From positions 310,001 to 374,000 of the forward strand of contig JAIOKI010000004.1 of the NCBI GenBank assembly GCA_028335825.1: DNA of 64,000 nt, written 5' to 3'. The position numbers and the translations under genes are program-made. The notes below the pieces were generated by a model that ran no database searches, was not told the origin of the DNA, and was given only the letters and a program-made list of their open reading frames with translations. Positions 26,950 to 39,412 of this stretch are shown here, piece after piece. This DNA is from Nosema muscidifuracis (lineage: Eukaryota > Microsporidia > Nosematidae). Positions within the stretch are counted from its first letter, which is position 1. Each line of letters opens with the position of its first letter.

Positions 26950-28310
26950 AAGTGAAATGATATTGATATTTTTAAATAATGTTCAAATACTCTGCGAAAA
27001 AATATAAATATAAAATCAAAGAAAAAAGACGATTTTTATGAGTTAAATGCGTTGATATTATTTAACTCTTTATATTTGAGTTTAGTTTTTTAGGATGAGT
27101 GAATCTAAATATGAATAAAATAACTGATATTAACATGGTAGAGAAATAATCTCTCAAGACTTAAAGAATATGATTAAAAAAAATTTTGAGAAAATATAAA
27201 AGATTTTAGTTTATTTAAATGAATAAAACTTATCTATGAAAGATTGAGTATCTTATAAAAAGAACTGACTACGACGTAATCTATTAGAACCACGTGGTTA
27301 TAGAAGAAATAAAGAATATGGATGATTCTAAATTTGAAAAAAATATATCGGGGAACTTTATACAATGTTCCAAAACAACGATGAAACGATAAGTGATTCT
27401 ATCAAAATTTTAGAGACTACCACAAACAAAAATAAGATTACCAAGGTATAAAAGTTAGATATTGTTATTACAAGTCTACAAAAAGAATATGAGGAAATCA
27501 GAAAATATTTAATCACTAATGGTGACTTTGTGGATGAACATTTAGAGAAAATTGTTAAGTGAGAAGCTGAGGTATAATTAAGATAAAGATAGGGATGATA
27601 TTGAAGAAGTATCGAGAAGAGAGAAACTTATAGTGTAGTGCAGAATTAAAAAAAAGTGTTATAACTGTAGTACTTTCAGACACATTTCTAGTCATTGTAG
27701 AAAACTGATGTATAATATTGAGAATAGAAGGTTTATTAATGAGATAAGTAAAGAACTTTAGTAAATATTGAATAAACATAATTTAATTTAGATTAGAAAA
27801 TTAGTATAATATTGACACTGATTCTTTTTATAATTTTCTTAGTACGGCTATTATAAGAAAATTTAATCTTTTATGTCACAACAATAAAGCTTTAATTTTT
27901 AAAACATGTATTAAAGAATTATTTGAGATACGGAAGCAGATTATTATAAATTTTACAAAGAGTTAGGTCTTACTACCAATGTTTTTTACTTCACCGAATG
28001 TAAAAACAGAAAAAATTATTTACTAGAAAGAGCATTTTCAAATTATAAGAGGTGGAAAAATGAGTTGTTTTGTTGTAGTTAATACAACATTGGCAAAAGA
28101 ATTATAAAGAGACTTTATAATCTATTAAATAAGCCAGTAGAGGGGTAAAAATATCGATAAAATAGCTTTTAGACAAGAAATATATACGTGAATCGAAGTA
28201 TGCCTTGTTAAAAAAGTTAGGCCTGTTGTGTGGCATTAATTCTTACATGAAATAATTTCCTTTTATTCTTTATAAAAATAACTCATATATATTTATATAA
28301 CATAAAGGAT
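26950..28310 (+). mobile_element. LTR-retroelement gag and protease fossil
   Basis: Plus-strand landmarks: a gag zinc knuckle of the C-x2-C-x4-H-x4-C type near 27.66-27.70 kb (CYNCSTFRHISSHC), and a retropepsin-like segment with the D-T-x-S signature followed by N-F-L near 27.81 kb. Order and spacing fit the gag-protease part of a Ty3/gypsy-like element. It is broken and old, and abuts the 5' end of R4-like copy 3, which may have been inserted into it. Terminal repeats were not found. Confidence 0.5.
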
Positions 28311-28323
28311 AAAAAAGAAGAGA

Positions 28324-31300
28324 ATGGAACTGAAGCAAAAATTAAAAAACTGATAACAAGTCATATCGACAGAGTAGGACAAGATTAAGACAATGGCTCA
28401 ATTACTATCGATGTATTATATCCAAGAAGTCATAATACTTCCTTCGTAATCAGTGACATTATTTCTCAAGTAAAGAGCTCTAAGGAGGAATGGCCAATAA
28501 AATATTACCAGGCCATATTGAGCAGATGGAATCAAATGCCGAGAAAAGGATGGGGAAGAATTAAAAGTTCAAATATTTGCATTTAATATAAAAAATAAAG
28601 CGCAAAAGGCTCTAATGAATGAAAATTGAAAAATGACGAGAGTAAGAGATTACAATAAAGAAAATTATTTAAAGATAATTAAAATACTAGACGAAATTTA
28701 TATAATAGCTTTAGTTAACCGAAGTAGTCGGACAAGGAAAGATTGATCGGAACTTTGAAGAAGTGTGACATAACATTAGAGAGAGAACGGCTAACAAGGT
28801 AAAGCCTACAAAAAAGTGAGCTCGCCGAGGATAGATGAGAAGATAATTGAATGATTGAGTAAATCGGTCTGATTTTTTTACAACTTTATTCCATAAAAAA
28901 ATATGAAGGATACAGCAAAAATATTTCAGATAGTTCAAATTTTTTACCAAGTATATGGAAAGAAAATATTAGAAAGAATATAGAAACAAAGAAAAAACAC
29001 TAAAAATGCTAGAAGAGTATGAAAAGAATAGTAGTCAAGTAAAGAAATTGAGAAATGTAATGCAACCTTTGAATCTAGTGTCAGATGAAGCAAAAATGAT
29101 CTTTCTTGTCTGTGATAAAATAAAAATATGTGTAATGAATATATAAATTTACGAAGAAAGGAAAGTGTTTAGAAGCACAAATAGCGATTTTAAACTTATT
29201 AGAAAAAGATTTTATAAAAAGTTACAAGAAGAAATAGAACACAAGGTTACAAATGTAGAAATAAAACATTTCTGGCAAAAAATATGCGTCTGTAAAAAGA
29301 ATAAATCTATGAGTATAAACTAAATTTAACCGAAGAAAAAATATTACTGAAAGAAGATGATTTTATCGAGATTATCAAACGGTTTTTTAAACTGGTAAGC
29401 GGCAGGACCCGATTGAATCTTCAATTTCTTCATCAAAAAATAACCAGTATTCATCAATATCTTTATAAAATAATAACATCTATATGCTTAGAGAATACCA
29501 AATAACAGACATGACTCTACAAAAGACTAACTTATTTGATGCCTAAAGGGAAATCAGAAACTTTAAAAGACATCAGACCTATAATATGCATGCCGAATCT
29601 GTACAAGCTCACGACACACGTATTGCAGAACATCGTTGAGGCAAAGAATATGTTAATGAAAATCAGATTGACACAGTAACGAGAATACATGGGGCTAAAG
29701 AGCAAGCATAAACCAATATAACACTGAACAAAGCATATAATCACCAGTTTGTACGGAATGAGTAGATGTCAAGAAGGATCACGACTTAATAAGACACTCA
29801 TTATCTACTAGAGTTCATTAAAAATGGGAAACCTAAAGCAGATTTAAAATTTCATAGAAAGTATCACAAGAGATAAACGTTAGAGATAAGATCCCAAAAT
29901 GAAGTTATTTTCAGCAAAAAATTATAAGATGAATTCTACAGGGTGACATTATATCTCTATTGCTATTTGTCCTATATATAGATCCTGACGTGAAAAACTC
30001 AATGAAATTTATACAAAGATAGAAGTAAAAACAGATTAGATGTCGTATATATGTAACAATCTGCTATTTATTAAGGATCTGAAATTAATAGCAAGAAATG
30101 ATGACATAGAGCTTTTTTAAAATGTTAGGATTAGAAATATGCTCAGATATAGAGCAAGAGTAATTAAAATCACAAAAGGGTATAAGTACCTAGGAATATT
30201 CAAAGACACTCATGGATATTAATTGAATAATAATAAAGAAAGATTCAAAAAGTTGTATAAAACTAAAATATACACACGACATTGTTAATTAACTAATATA
30301 CTAGAATGAAAGAAACGGAACCGAATGAATATAAAGAAATAGATGAGAATGTACTCCATATTTTGACAAATCACCATATACAGCAGCAATCTTCTTGAAA
30401 AGAAAGGTTGGATCTCTTATAAAAGAACTAGGAAGAGGTCTAATAATTATTAAGCACAAAGGCGAAAGAATGTTACTGCAATTACAACTAAGATTAGATG
30501 CAACTAAGAAATCTATAACTAGAAGACGAGCTATAATACAAACACAGGATAAAAATAATGATCACATCTCGAATATAGATCTTTTTTATGAGTAAAAAAA
30601 TTAGAAGAACCCCGAACTGTCTTCATAGCGATATTACAAACAAATATAACCACTAAAAGCTATTTAGACATCGAAAGGATCCTTTTATTAGCACGAATGA
30701 TTCTGTAACTGCAAGAAAGGAGGACCACTATGTACACTACAGGATATAAATATATTTCTAGAGAAAAATAAGAGGTGTTATCATGGCAATAATAAAATTA
30801 AGATTATCGATCATCTGGCTATGTAGTGTTATAGAATGATGACACATAACTACATGAGACCCTACTATGCTTACATCTACATATTTGCAGAAATTGCTGA
30901 TTGAGATAAAATAAAAAATAAGGATTCACTCATCCCAAGAATGTATAGCGAATAAAAACAGATAAATAAGGGTTGACTCTATAATTGCGAGTAGTAAAAA
31001 GATTAAATACAACAAACTTGATATATTTATAATCAAGAAGCTGAGAAAGAAAATTTTGATAGTTGAAGTCGAGATCACGAATTTTGATAACCTAAGAACA
31101 GTTGAAACCGAAACGAGACATAAGTATGATCTTCTTGCTAATTACACTGCATCGATGTGCATATAAGTCAAAATGATACCGTGTGTGGTCACTCGGGATA
31201 GATTAGTAACGAAATCTCATCAAGGATATAGAAAAGAAATTAAAATAGACGGACAAATCTAAGAATATGTGCAAACAAGAGTTTAACGTTAAAAAGTCGA

Positions 31301-31395
31301 CGATGAGATAGTAAAGAGGAACAAAAGAAGAAAGTATAGTAAAATTTGAGATGATAATTCTTGCACGAAATGATTGATGGGCAAACAACTAATAT
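28324..31395 (+). mobile_element. R4/Dong-like non-LTR retrotransposon, copy 3, decayed but about full length
   Basis: Reads left to right from ATG at 28324 (MELKQKLKN). RT landmarks: LMPKGKSETLKDIRPIICMP then NLYKL near 29.54-29.61 kb, and QGD-x-x-S-L-L-L-F-V-L near 29.94 kb. The ORF at 30395-30595 contains ELGRGLIIIKHKGERMLLQL, matching GRDLINVEHKSKRML of copy 1. The endonuclease end shows IVEVEITNFDNLRTVET, RHKYDLLAN and TRDRLVTKSHQGYRKE near 31.05-31.25 kb, matching the TWDGIVT region of copy 1. Length is about 3.07 kb. It has many frameshifts and stops. Confidence 0.75.
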
Positions 31396-31399
31396 ATTT

Positions 31400-34300
31400 A
31401 AATAAATATATTAATATATTTATATAAATCTAATATGCTGCGATGCATTAGAACCAAAACAATTATCAGTGTCAACTCTTTGGAGTTTATCAATATACAA
31501 GCTGAAAAATAAACTATCATTTATTTCAAACCAATAGATTTTGGTCTTAGAAAACAGCATCTTTTAGAACTTACTTGACTCCGGTGTCACCCTGTATTAA
31601 ATATCAAACTACATTAAAAAATTAGTCTAACGTTAAATTGAATGCAGAGAGACACTAATATATAATAACTGTTGTATCCAGAGATAATTTAAAAGATGAA
31701 TGATTATTCACTCAGTGATATATATGTTGATCTTGTCAGAATTGAGACTGATATTTTAGATCAGAGGTATGAAACAATGTTCTTGATACATTGCTAATAA
31801 AAACCTATAAGCGAGAAAGTTATAGAAATAAACATTTTTAACACCAACTTATTTTAATTTATTTTTTCAGTTGTATGTCTAATACCTGGGATTCAAGAAA
31901 ATATAGAAACAAAACTAAATAAAAATAATGATTGTAGATTCGTGTCTTTAAAAATTAGAAAACATAAAAATAAATTAAAGAAAAATATTAAAGCAAATGA
32001 CTTATTCTGGCCGAGATATACTAATAGTCGGGGTAGTTATTATACCTTCTGACAGAGATAAGTCAATAAATTTATTTTAAAATTTTGTACTTCTATTTCC
32101 TTGGATTACTTTCAAAAAAAAATAAATTGAGAGAAAAATTTCGTTGGGTAGATATTTCTAAGAATCACGTAAATAAATTTGAGAGACAAGCAAGATATAA
32201 ATTTAATAAAGAGTCATTATTATATTATTTAGATATTATGATTCAAATAACCCGAGGTGCAAAAAAGCACATAAATTAAGTAGTTCTCTATGATTGACAT
32301 TTCAGAAATAAACAGGTGTTTTTGTTATGTTATTATTAATGTTTTTTACATATAGGCTATTATAGTAATTGTTCTTGTTTACTCTAGGACTGAATGGTTG
32401 TCCTTTACTCATTATCTTCTCTTCTGATAAAATTTATTTATTTCAAAAACTTCATTAAAAAAATCAAAATAAGAAACTCATTTGTTAATTAATACAATAC
32501 ATATAAATAAATATTATAAGGGGTAATATTTCCTTTTAATCTGTACAAAGCAGTATAACTAATCAAACATCAAATATTTTATTTTTGAATTCACATTAAA
32601 GATTATCAAAGACAATATTACAACTTGTATAGAAACATAAAAATTTAAATTATGAAAAAGAAGTAAGAAGTGTATACAAGAAGAGTTTATGATTGACAAA
32701 AAATTAATTATTTTTTTCTTGTATTCGTAGACAAACGAAAATCCTAAAATATAGTTTGAACATTTTAGACATTATTTTATACAATCAAATAATCTGATAA
32801 GTTTAGAAGTTACAGATGCCGATATGAATCTCACAATACAAGCATATAACAATAAGATTAAAGATACGTAGAATATAGGTGAACTATAATGTAAAATTAT
32901 TGTAAAATAATGGTTTTTAGTAGATATAAAACAGCTCTACATACACGATGATCTTTCTGAGTTTTTAAAATGTCATTAAAAATGAATAAATAAGTTAGAT
33001 TTTAGAGAATAATGAATAACTTAGTAAGTAAATTCTTCTATAAAATAGTAGTTGTATATATAGATAACATAACCATTTTAGTGTGAGAGTAAAGAATTAT
33101 GAAAAGAACGTGAATTTAGTTTTAGAAGCATTAAATAAGTAGAAGTAAGAAGAATAATTTTTTGAGTCACATATTACAGATAATATCATTAATTAAGAAC
33201 TACGGTTGATATTGAGACTATTAAATTATTGTGCATTGTATATAAAAGAATTATATGATATACTAAAATTTAAAGAACGAGTAGCTAAATGAAGAATTGC
33301 TATGATAACAAGATATCTACAAGAAAATCTCGAATTATAATGAAATAAATACATTTTGTATCGTTTAGAATTTAGGATATTAATAAAGCCTTGATTTTGA
33401 TGACAAATGTCTTTAAATATGATGTGAGTCAATATTATCACAAGAATATAACGAAAAAATACGGTGTAAGTTTCTTCATCTAATTGAAAGTCAAACAAAA
33501 AGAAATTACTCCGTGTCTGAAAAATAACTTTATTTAAATTATTAATCAATACAATAAACATCTAATAATAAAGATTAAACCCTTTTCTAAAAAAATATAT
33601 AAGAATAAATTTGATTAATGATAATATAATATTATTTAAACAGTATTAATCTAGATCTCTCTGATGTTTATTTAGTTAAAGAAGTATATTCAAGTTAATA
33701 TCAATCAAAAAATAGATTAAAGAAAGGTATAGTAGATATGAAATTAATATCAATATTATCATATAATAAGACAGATATAAATTTTATTATAACTTAGATT
33801 GTGATAGGGAATCTAAAGTATTAGTAATAGCAAATCCACATTGAGAATATAATAAACTTTTAAATAGAAGAAGTGAAGTAATTTAATTAAATAAAAATGT
33901 TGGTAATTCAATAATTTATTGTTGTAGTAATGAAACGTTAAAATTAAATAGAAATTTTAAAATTGTAACAAAGAATCTACAAATTATAAAATACAGAATC
34001 TTTATATTATCTTCCTTAATAATTTATGGTGAACACGAGGAACATTGAATAAAAATTGAAGAATATGGTCAAATGGCTTAAATATTATTAAAATAATATA
34101 GAATATTGATTTATGGTATACCATTAAGAAGTGTAAGAATGTGAAGATCTTGAGAGATATTTTTACGAAGAACCAGAATTGTTGAAAATGTAGATAATAT
34201 TGAAAGGGATGAAATAGGAAAAGAAAAATCAAAGATGATTAAGAAATAGCTATAAGTATAATTAATGAGATTTGGTCGGAAAGATAAAATAGAAAAAATT

Positions 34301-34620
34301 AAGAATGTTTTATAATTTAGTATATTAGAAAACAAACAGAAGTAAATAAGATTGATTTTTGTAAATTGTAGATAATAACAGTACTAGTATATAAGGATTA
34401 TAGATTAATGAACAGAATACTGGTGAATGGATTAGAGATTGAAGAACTAAAGAAATTTAAGAAAGTATTTTACAGCGATAAATAAGAGATAAAATATTGA
34501 AATTATAAAATTGTAGGATTAAGATAATTAGATGAGTTGAGATTGCAAAAAAGAGGATAGTGTATTTTTTAGGCATTGATGAAAGATACTGAAGAAATTA
34601 ACAAAAGCATAGAATAAATA
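31400..34620 (+). mobile_element. Ty3/gypsy-like pol fossil (protease, RT and beyond)
   Basis: Plus-strand landmarks are a retropepsin-like D-S-G step near 31.58 kb. RT blocks lie at about 32.93-33.08 kb: a K-T-A-x-x-T step, a segment ending M-N-N-L, and a V-V-Y-I-D-N segment in place of Y-x-D-D. A region resembling the connection and RNase H part follows to about 33.6 kb. The remainder to 34.6 kb keeps Lys/Asn-rich pieces that may be integrase. It is heavily broken and old. It has its own protease, so it is a different element from the gag-protease fossil at 27-28.3 kb. Confidence 0.5.
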
Positions 34621-34639
34621 AAGATATATAATTTAATTA

Positions 34640-35365
34640 GATGTTTTCTCCTAATTATTAATCAAATGCTATTTCTTATGTACAGTGTCAAAATACATAA
34701 GCCTTTTTATAACATGAGATGCCAAGATCAATACAAATTCACAGAATGATTATTAGAAATATACAAACAATATATAAAAAGTAATGTAATTACTATACCA
34801 AGTCAAACTATCCCATCTACATCACAAAGAAATAAAACTAATATATCATTACCAAAGAATAAATATACACACAGTACATGTTGCATACATACCTCATCAA
34901 TAAAATATTTTACATCTTCAAGTAACAAACCACATCACAAACCAAACCATCGTTACGGTCTCACATTACTGTTCACACAAGTAATCACCACGATCACTTC
35001 AACAACCAACGTCCCAGCACGTTCACAGGATGGTCACCATTCTCAATCCTTAACTGGACACTCCAATCAACTTCCCGTTGTTCAACACAACCACCAGATT
35101 GTAACTCTTTTTATACAACATATATATTATACTAGTACACTTAAACACACTACATATAACCTGTCAAAAATCATAAATCAGCAATTAATTATTAATTCTG
35201 ATTTGTCAATTTAATTTATCAGTAGATTAAATAATACATAATTTAAATTATTTAATACTCATGTTGTAGTTTTCGTATGTTATATTGCACTGATTGATTG
35301 AGAGATTAAGATTTCTGAGACTAGATTAATACTGACTAGAATGTAGATATGTTATTTTGTATGTA
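34640..35365. other. rRNA upstream spacer with a C-rich, G-poor block
   Basis: Between the last LTR fossil and the SSU start. From about 34.76 to 35.11 kb the plus strand is strikingly rich in C and A and poor in G (CA, ACC and TCAC repeats), unlike anything else in the window. From 35.11 kb to the SSU it is AT-rich again. This is the expected place of the RNA polymerase I promoter, but I cannot define promoter elements. Confidence 0.5.
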
Positions 35366-36600
35366 CACCAGGTTGATTCTGCCTGACGTAGACGCTATTC
35401 CCTAAGATTAACCCATGCATGTTTTTGAAGAAGTATCTGAAAAATGGACTGCTCAGTAATACTCACTTTATTTTATGTATATTGATGATAACTACGTTAA
35501 AGTGTAGATAATTGTATACAGTAAGAGTGAGACCTATCAGCTAGTTGTTAAGGTAATGGCTTAACAAGGCAGTAACGGGTAACGGTATTACTTTGTAATA
35601 TTCCGGAGAAGGAGCCTGAGAGACGGCTACTAAGTCTAAGGATTGCAGCAGGGGCGAAACTTGACCTATGGATTTTGTCTGAGGCAGTTATGGGAAGTAA
35701 TAGATATTGTTTCATATTGTAAAAACATATGAGGTGATTAATTGGAGGGCAAATCAAGTGCCAGCAGCCGCGGTAATACTTGTTCCAAGAGTGTGTATGA
35801 TGATTGATGCAGTTAAAAAGTCCGTAGTTTATTTTTAAGAAGCAATATGAGGTGTACTGTATAGTTGGGAGAGAGATGAAATGTGACGACCCTGACTGGA
35901 CGAACAGAAGCGAAAGCTGTACACTTGTATGTATTTTTTGAACAAGGACGTAAGCTGGAGGATCGAAGATGATTAGATACCATTGTAGTTCCAGCAGTAA
36001 ACTATGCCGACGATGTGATATGAGTATTTGTATTACATAATAGAAATTCGAGTTTTTTGGCTCTGGGGATAGTATGATCGCAAGATTGAAAATTAAAGAA
36101 ATTGACGGAAGAATACCACAAGGAGTGGATTGTGCGGCTTAATTTGACTCAACGCGAGGTAACTTACCAATATTTTATTATTCAGCGAGAATGTTATTTG
36201 AGAATGATAATAGTGGTGCATGGCCGTTTTCAATGGATGCTGTGAAGTTTTGATTAATTTCAACAAGACGTGAGACCCTTATAGACAGACACAATCAGTG
36301 TAGGAAGGAAAGGATTAAAACAGGTCCGTTATGCCCTCAGACATTTTGGGCTGCACGCGCAATACAATAGATATGAATCTTTATGGGATAATATTTTGTA
36401 AGAGATATTTGAACTTGGAATTGCTAGTAAATTTTATTAAATAAGTAGAATTGAATGTGTCCCTGTTCTTTGTACACACCGCCCGTCGCTATCTAAGATG
36501 ATATATGTTGTGAAATTAGTGTAAACTACTTGAACAAGATGTATTAGATCTGATATAAGTCGTAACATGGTTGCTGTTGGAGAACCATTAGCAGGATCAT
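35366..36600 (+). rRNA. SSU rRNA: Small subunit ribosomal RNA (microsporidian 16S-like)
   Basis: Begins with CACCAGGTTGATTCTGCCTG, the start of Nosema-group SSU genes. It contains the universal GTGCCAGCAGCCGCGGTAAT (from 35758), the AATTTGACTCAACGC and TTGTACACACCGCCCGTCGC blocks (the latter from 36471), and ends near AGCAGGATCAT. At about 1235 nt it is far shorter than other eukaryotic SSU genes, which is typical of microsporidia through loss of expansion segments. No insertion or frame-like interruption is seen, so it looks functional. Open frames on the opposite strand (such as 35548-35757) are shadows. Confidence 0.97.
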
Positions 36601-36845
36601 ATCGAGTAACAGTTATTATACTAATGTATTTATATATATATGTTATACTATTATATATTTATATATATATATTGTTATACTAATGTATATTTATTATATT
36701 AGATTATACTAATATGTATTTATATATATATAGATTATACTAATATGTATTTATATATATATGTTATACTAATATATTTATATATTTATGTTATACTAAT
36801 ATGTATTTATATATATTTTATACTAATATATTTATTTATTATTTT
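36601..36845 (+). repeat. ITS made of AT-rich imperfect tandem repeats
   Basis: The spacer between SSU and LSU consists of imperfect copies of TATACTAATATGTATTTATA with variable TA runs, about nine copies over 225 bp. Such length-variable repeats are likely to differ between rRNA units of the same genome. There is no second spacer, because the 5.8S segment is joined to the LSU. Confidence 0.85.
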
Positions 36846-36849
36846 ACCC

Positions 36850-38412
36850 ACACATGGGATCAATAGGATGCCACAGCGATGAAGGTCGTAGATGAATACG
36901 AAAGCATTGTTACCGAATATATACAGATGTGTATAGAGGACCCTTTGAACTTAAGCATATCATTAGAAGGAGGAAAAGAAACTAACCAGGATTTCTGTAG
37001 TAGCAGCGAGTGAACAAGAAGCAACCCGTGATTGTAATCCTATTGGAGATGTAAATCACTATTTTATTACTTATTTGTACAGAATACAATATTCGTTAGT
37101 TGAATAAAATAGTAAGTATCAGCGAGTAGGGCTGCTTGGTAGTGCAGTCTGAATACAGGTAGAATGAGATATCTAAGGTTAAATATAATGGCATACCGAT
37201 AGCAAATAAGTACTGCGAAGGAATTTGTGAAAATGTGTGGGGCAGCCTTATGTTTAAGGACCCGTCTTGAAACACGGACCAAGGAGATTATAGTTATAGC
37301 AAGATAATGGCTCAGTCGTTATTAATATGACAAGTTATAACTATAAGACCCGAAACACAGTGAACTATGCATGTTCTGGTTGAAGATAAGCAACAGTTTA
37401 TTGGAAGACCATAATCATTCTGACGTGCAAATCGATGATTTAAGATGTGTATAGTGGCGAAAGACCAATCGAACTGTGTGGTAGCTGGTTCACAGCGAAA
37501 TGTCTCTCAGGACAGCAGTCATTGTATATAGGACATAGATGTAGGACACTGTTATAGTCTCGACTATGAGAAATCTTTAATTCTATGGTCTTCTGTAGAT
37601 TAGGTTTACAGAATGAATCTATTGTATGACTAGTGGGCACATGATTGTAAGAATGATGTGCAAAAAGGGATGAACCTTATGGAACATTAAATATTCTAAA
37701 TAGTAGACAGTATACCATAAATATGATGAATACATTGAGACAGTAGGGCGGTTGTTATGGAAGTAGAAATCCGCTAAGAAACGTGTTACAACGTACCTAC
37801 CGAATGTATTATTGTATAAAATGGAAGAAGATGACTACTTTTATGAGATGTTTCTATATGAGTATTTAGGTAGCTGTGCAATTTGTTTGTATTGAAGTAT
37901 ATGTGTGAATGTATATGGAAGAAACAAATGGGCCGATCTTGGAGGCAGTAACAATATATTTGTATAGATATAGACTAGGGTTTTCAATGGTATTGAAGTG
38001 AGTCGGTGTTATTGTAAAAACAAAGAAGATCAATAGTTCTTCACTTGACTACTGCAAGGCGACTTGATGATGACAGTATATAAGCGGTGTAAGAAAAATG
38101 AATTAGACTGTGTGTACGTATGGATTGTCATGATAAGAAATACGTGTTATATATATATACTTGATAAAAAAGAAGTAGTGTAGCCGTACCTATACCGCAT
38201 CAGGTGTCTTTGTATCATAACAGATATTTTAAATTAAAGTAAGTAAGGGAATTCGGCAAATTAGATCTGTAACCTTGGGATAAAGATTGGCTCTAGCATG
38301 CTAGAACTTTTACTATGTAAGGAATCTGACTGTTTATTAAAAACATAGCTTTTTGTATTACAAGAAGTGAATTCTGCCCAGTGCATTTATTGTTAAAGTT
38401 GTGTAAGCGAAT

Positions 38413-38465
<53 letters not shown>

Positions 38466-38564
38466 TTAATTGGTGACGCGCATGAATGGAGCAACGAGAT
38501 TCCTACTGTCCCTACTTACAATTTTGTGAAACCACGAGACAAGGGAACGGGCTTGTTGTATATC

Positions 38565-38596
<32 letters not shown>

Positions 38597-39031
38597 TTAG
38601 TATGTTCTAATAATTATTCGGTATATTGTAGAGAGGTGGGAGATGATTTGTGAAACCACTAGTATGTTTGAATATTTGTTTATTTGGATATATGGGGAGT
38701 TTGGCTGGGGCGGTACAGCTGTTAAAAAGTAACACAGCTGTCCTAAGGTAGATGAATGATGGATGGTAACCATCAGTTTATTATAAGGGAATAAATCTGC
38801 TTTACTTTATACATATGACTGTATTTAGTAGGGAAACCTTGGCCTAGCGATCCCAATTACATTCATTATGTATTGGGTGATTGAAAAGTTACCACAGGGA
38901 TAACTGGCTTGTAGCAGGCAAGCGATCATAGCGACTCTGCTTTTTGATTCTTCGATGTCGTCTCTTCTGATCATCGTAGTGTATATGTTACGAAGTGTTG
39001 GATTGTTCACCCGGTAATGAGGAACGTGAGA

Positions 39032-39073
<42 letters not shown>

Positions 39074-39310
39074 TAAGTATTTTTGAGTGAACTTTGATAG
39101 TACGAGAGGAACTCTAAGTGATGACCACTGGTAGTGCGATTAACTATTAAGTTATGTTGCTTAGCTACGTCGTTTCGATTAAGGCTGAAAGCCTCTTAAG
39201 CCTGAAGCGTAGCTCAAAGATACATTTGGGAGAATACTACTCTATTAAGCAGAACTGTAAGAATGAAGGTGTATGTCGACATTTTGAGGTTACTGCTTTT
39301 TGTATTACAG
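36850..39310 (+). rRNA. LSU rRNA: Large subunit ribosomal RNA with fused 5.8S segment
   Basis: The 5' end holds the 5.8S-like GATGAAGGTCGTAGATGAAT without a spacer before the LSU body, a hallmark of microsporidia. Conserved blocks follow: CTCTTAAGGTAGCCAAATGC near 38.44 kb (the R2 target region, here uninterrupted), the peptidyl-transferase region near 38.9 kb (ACAGGGATAACTGGCTTGT) and the sarcin-ricin loop AGTACGAGAGGAAC near 39.1 kb. At about 2.46 kb it is strongly reduced. The 3' end is placed near 39.31 kb by extent of similarity and is approximate; LINE sequence begins by 39.39 kb. Confidence 0.95.
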
Positions 39311-39412
39311 TGTAGGTGTGTATGTAATTTTCATAGTTAAGATTGTTAATAAGAAATGTGATTAGGAATATGTTTTTATAAGTAAATTGCTCAAACAAAA
39401 ATCAAATATGTT

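Noticed and set aside
31390-32530. Candidate long terminal repeats in AT-rich blocks near 23.85, 31.4 and 32.5 kb
   Set aside because: Similarity is limited to TATATTAAT-type runs expected by composition. No TG...CA repeat pair could be matched by eye.
33226-34335. Minus-strand ORFs of 74-111 codons
   Set aside because: Hydrophobic low-complexity antisense frames of the LTR fossil, whose plus-strand reading carries the RT landmarks.
35548-35757. Minus-strand 69-codon ORF inside the SSU gene
   Set aside because: Shadow of the rRNA. The same holds for frames at 37067-37282, 37440-37640 and 38825-39010 in the LSU.
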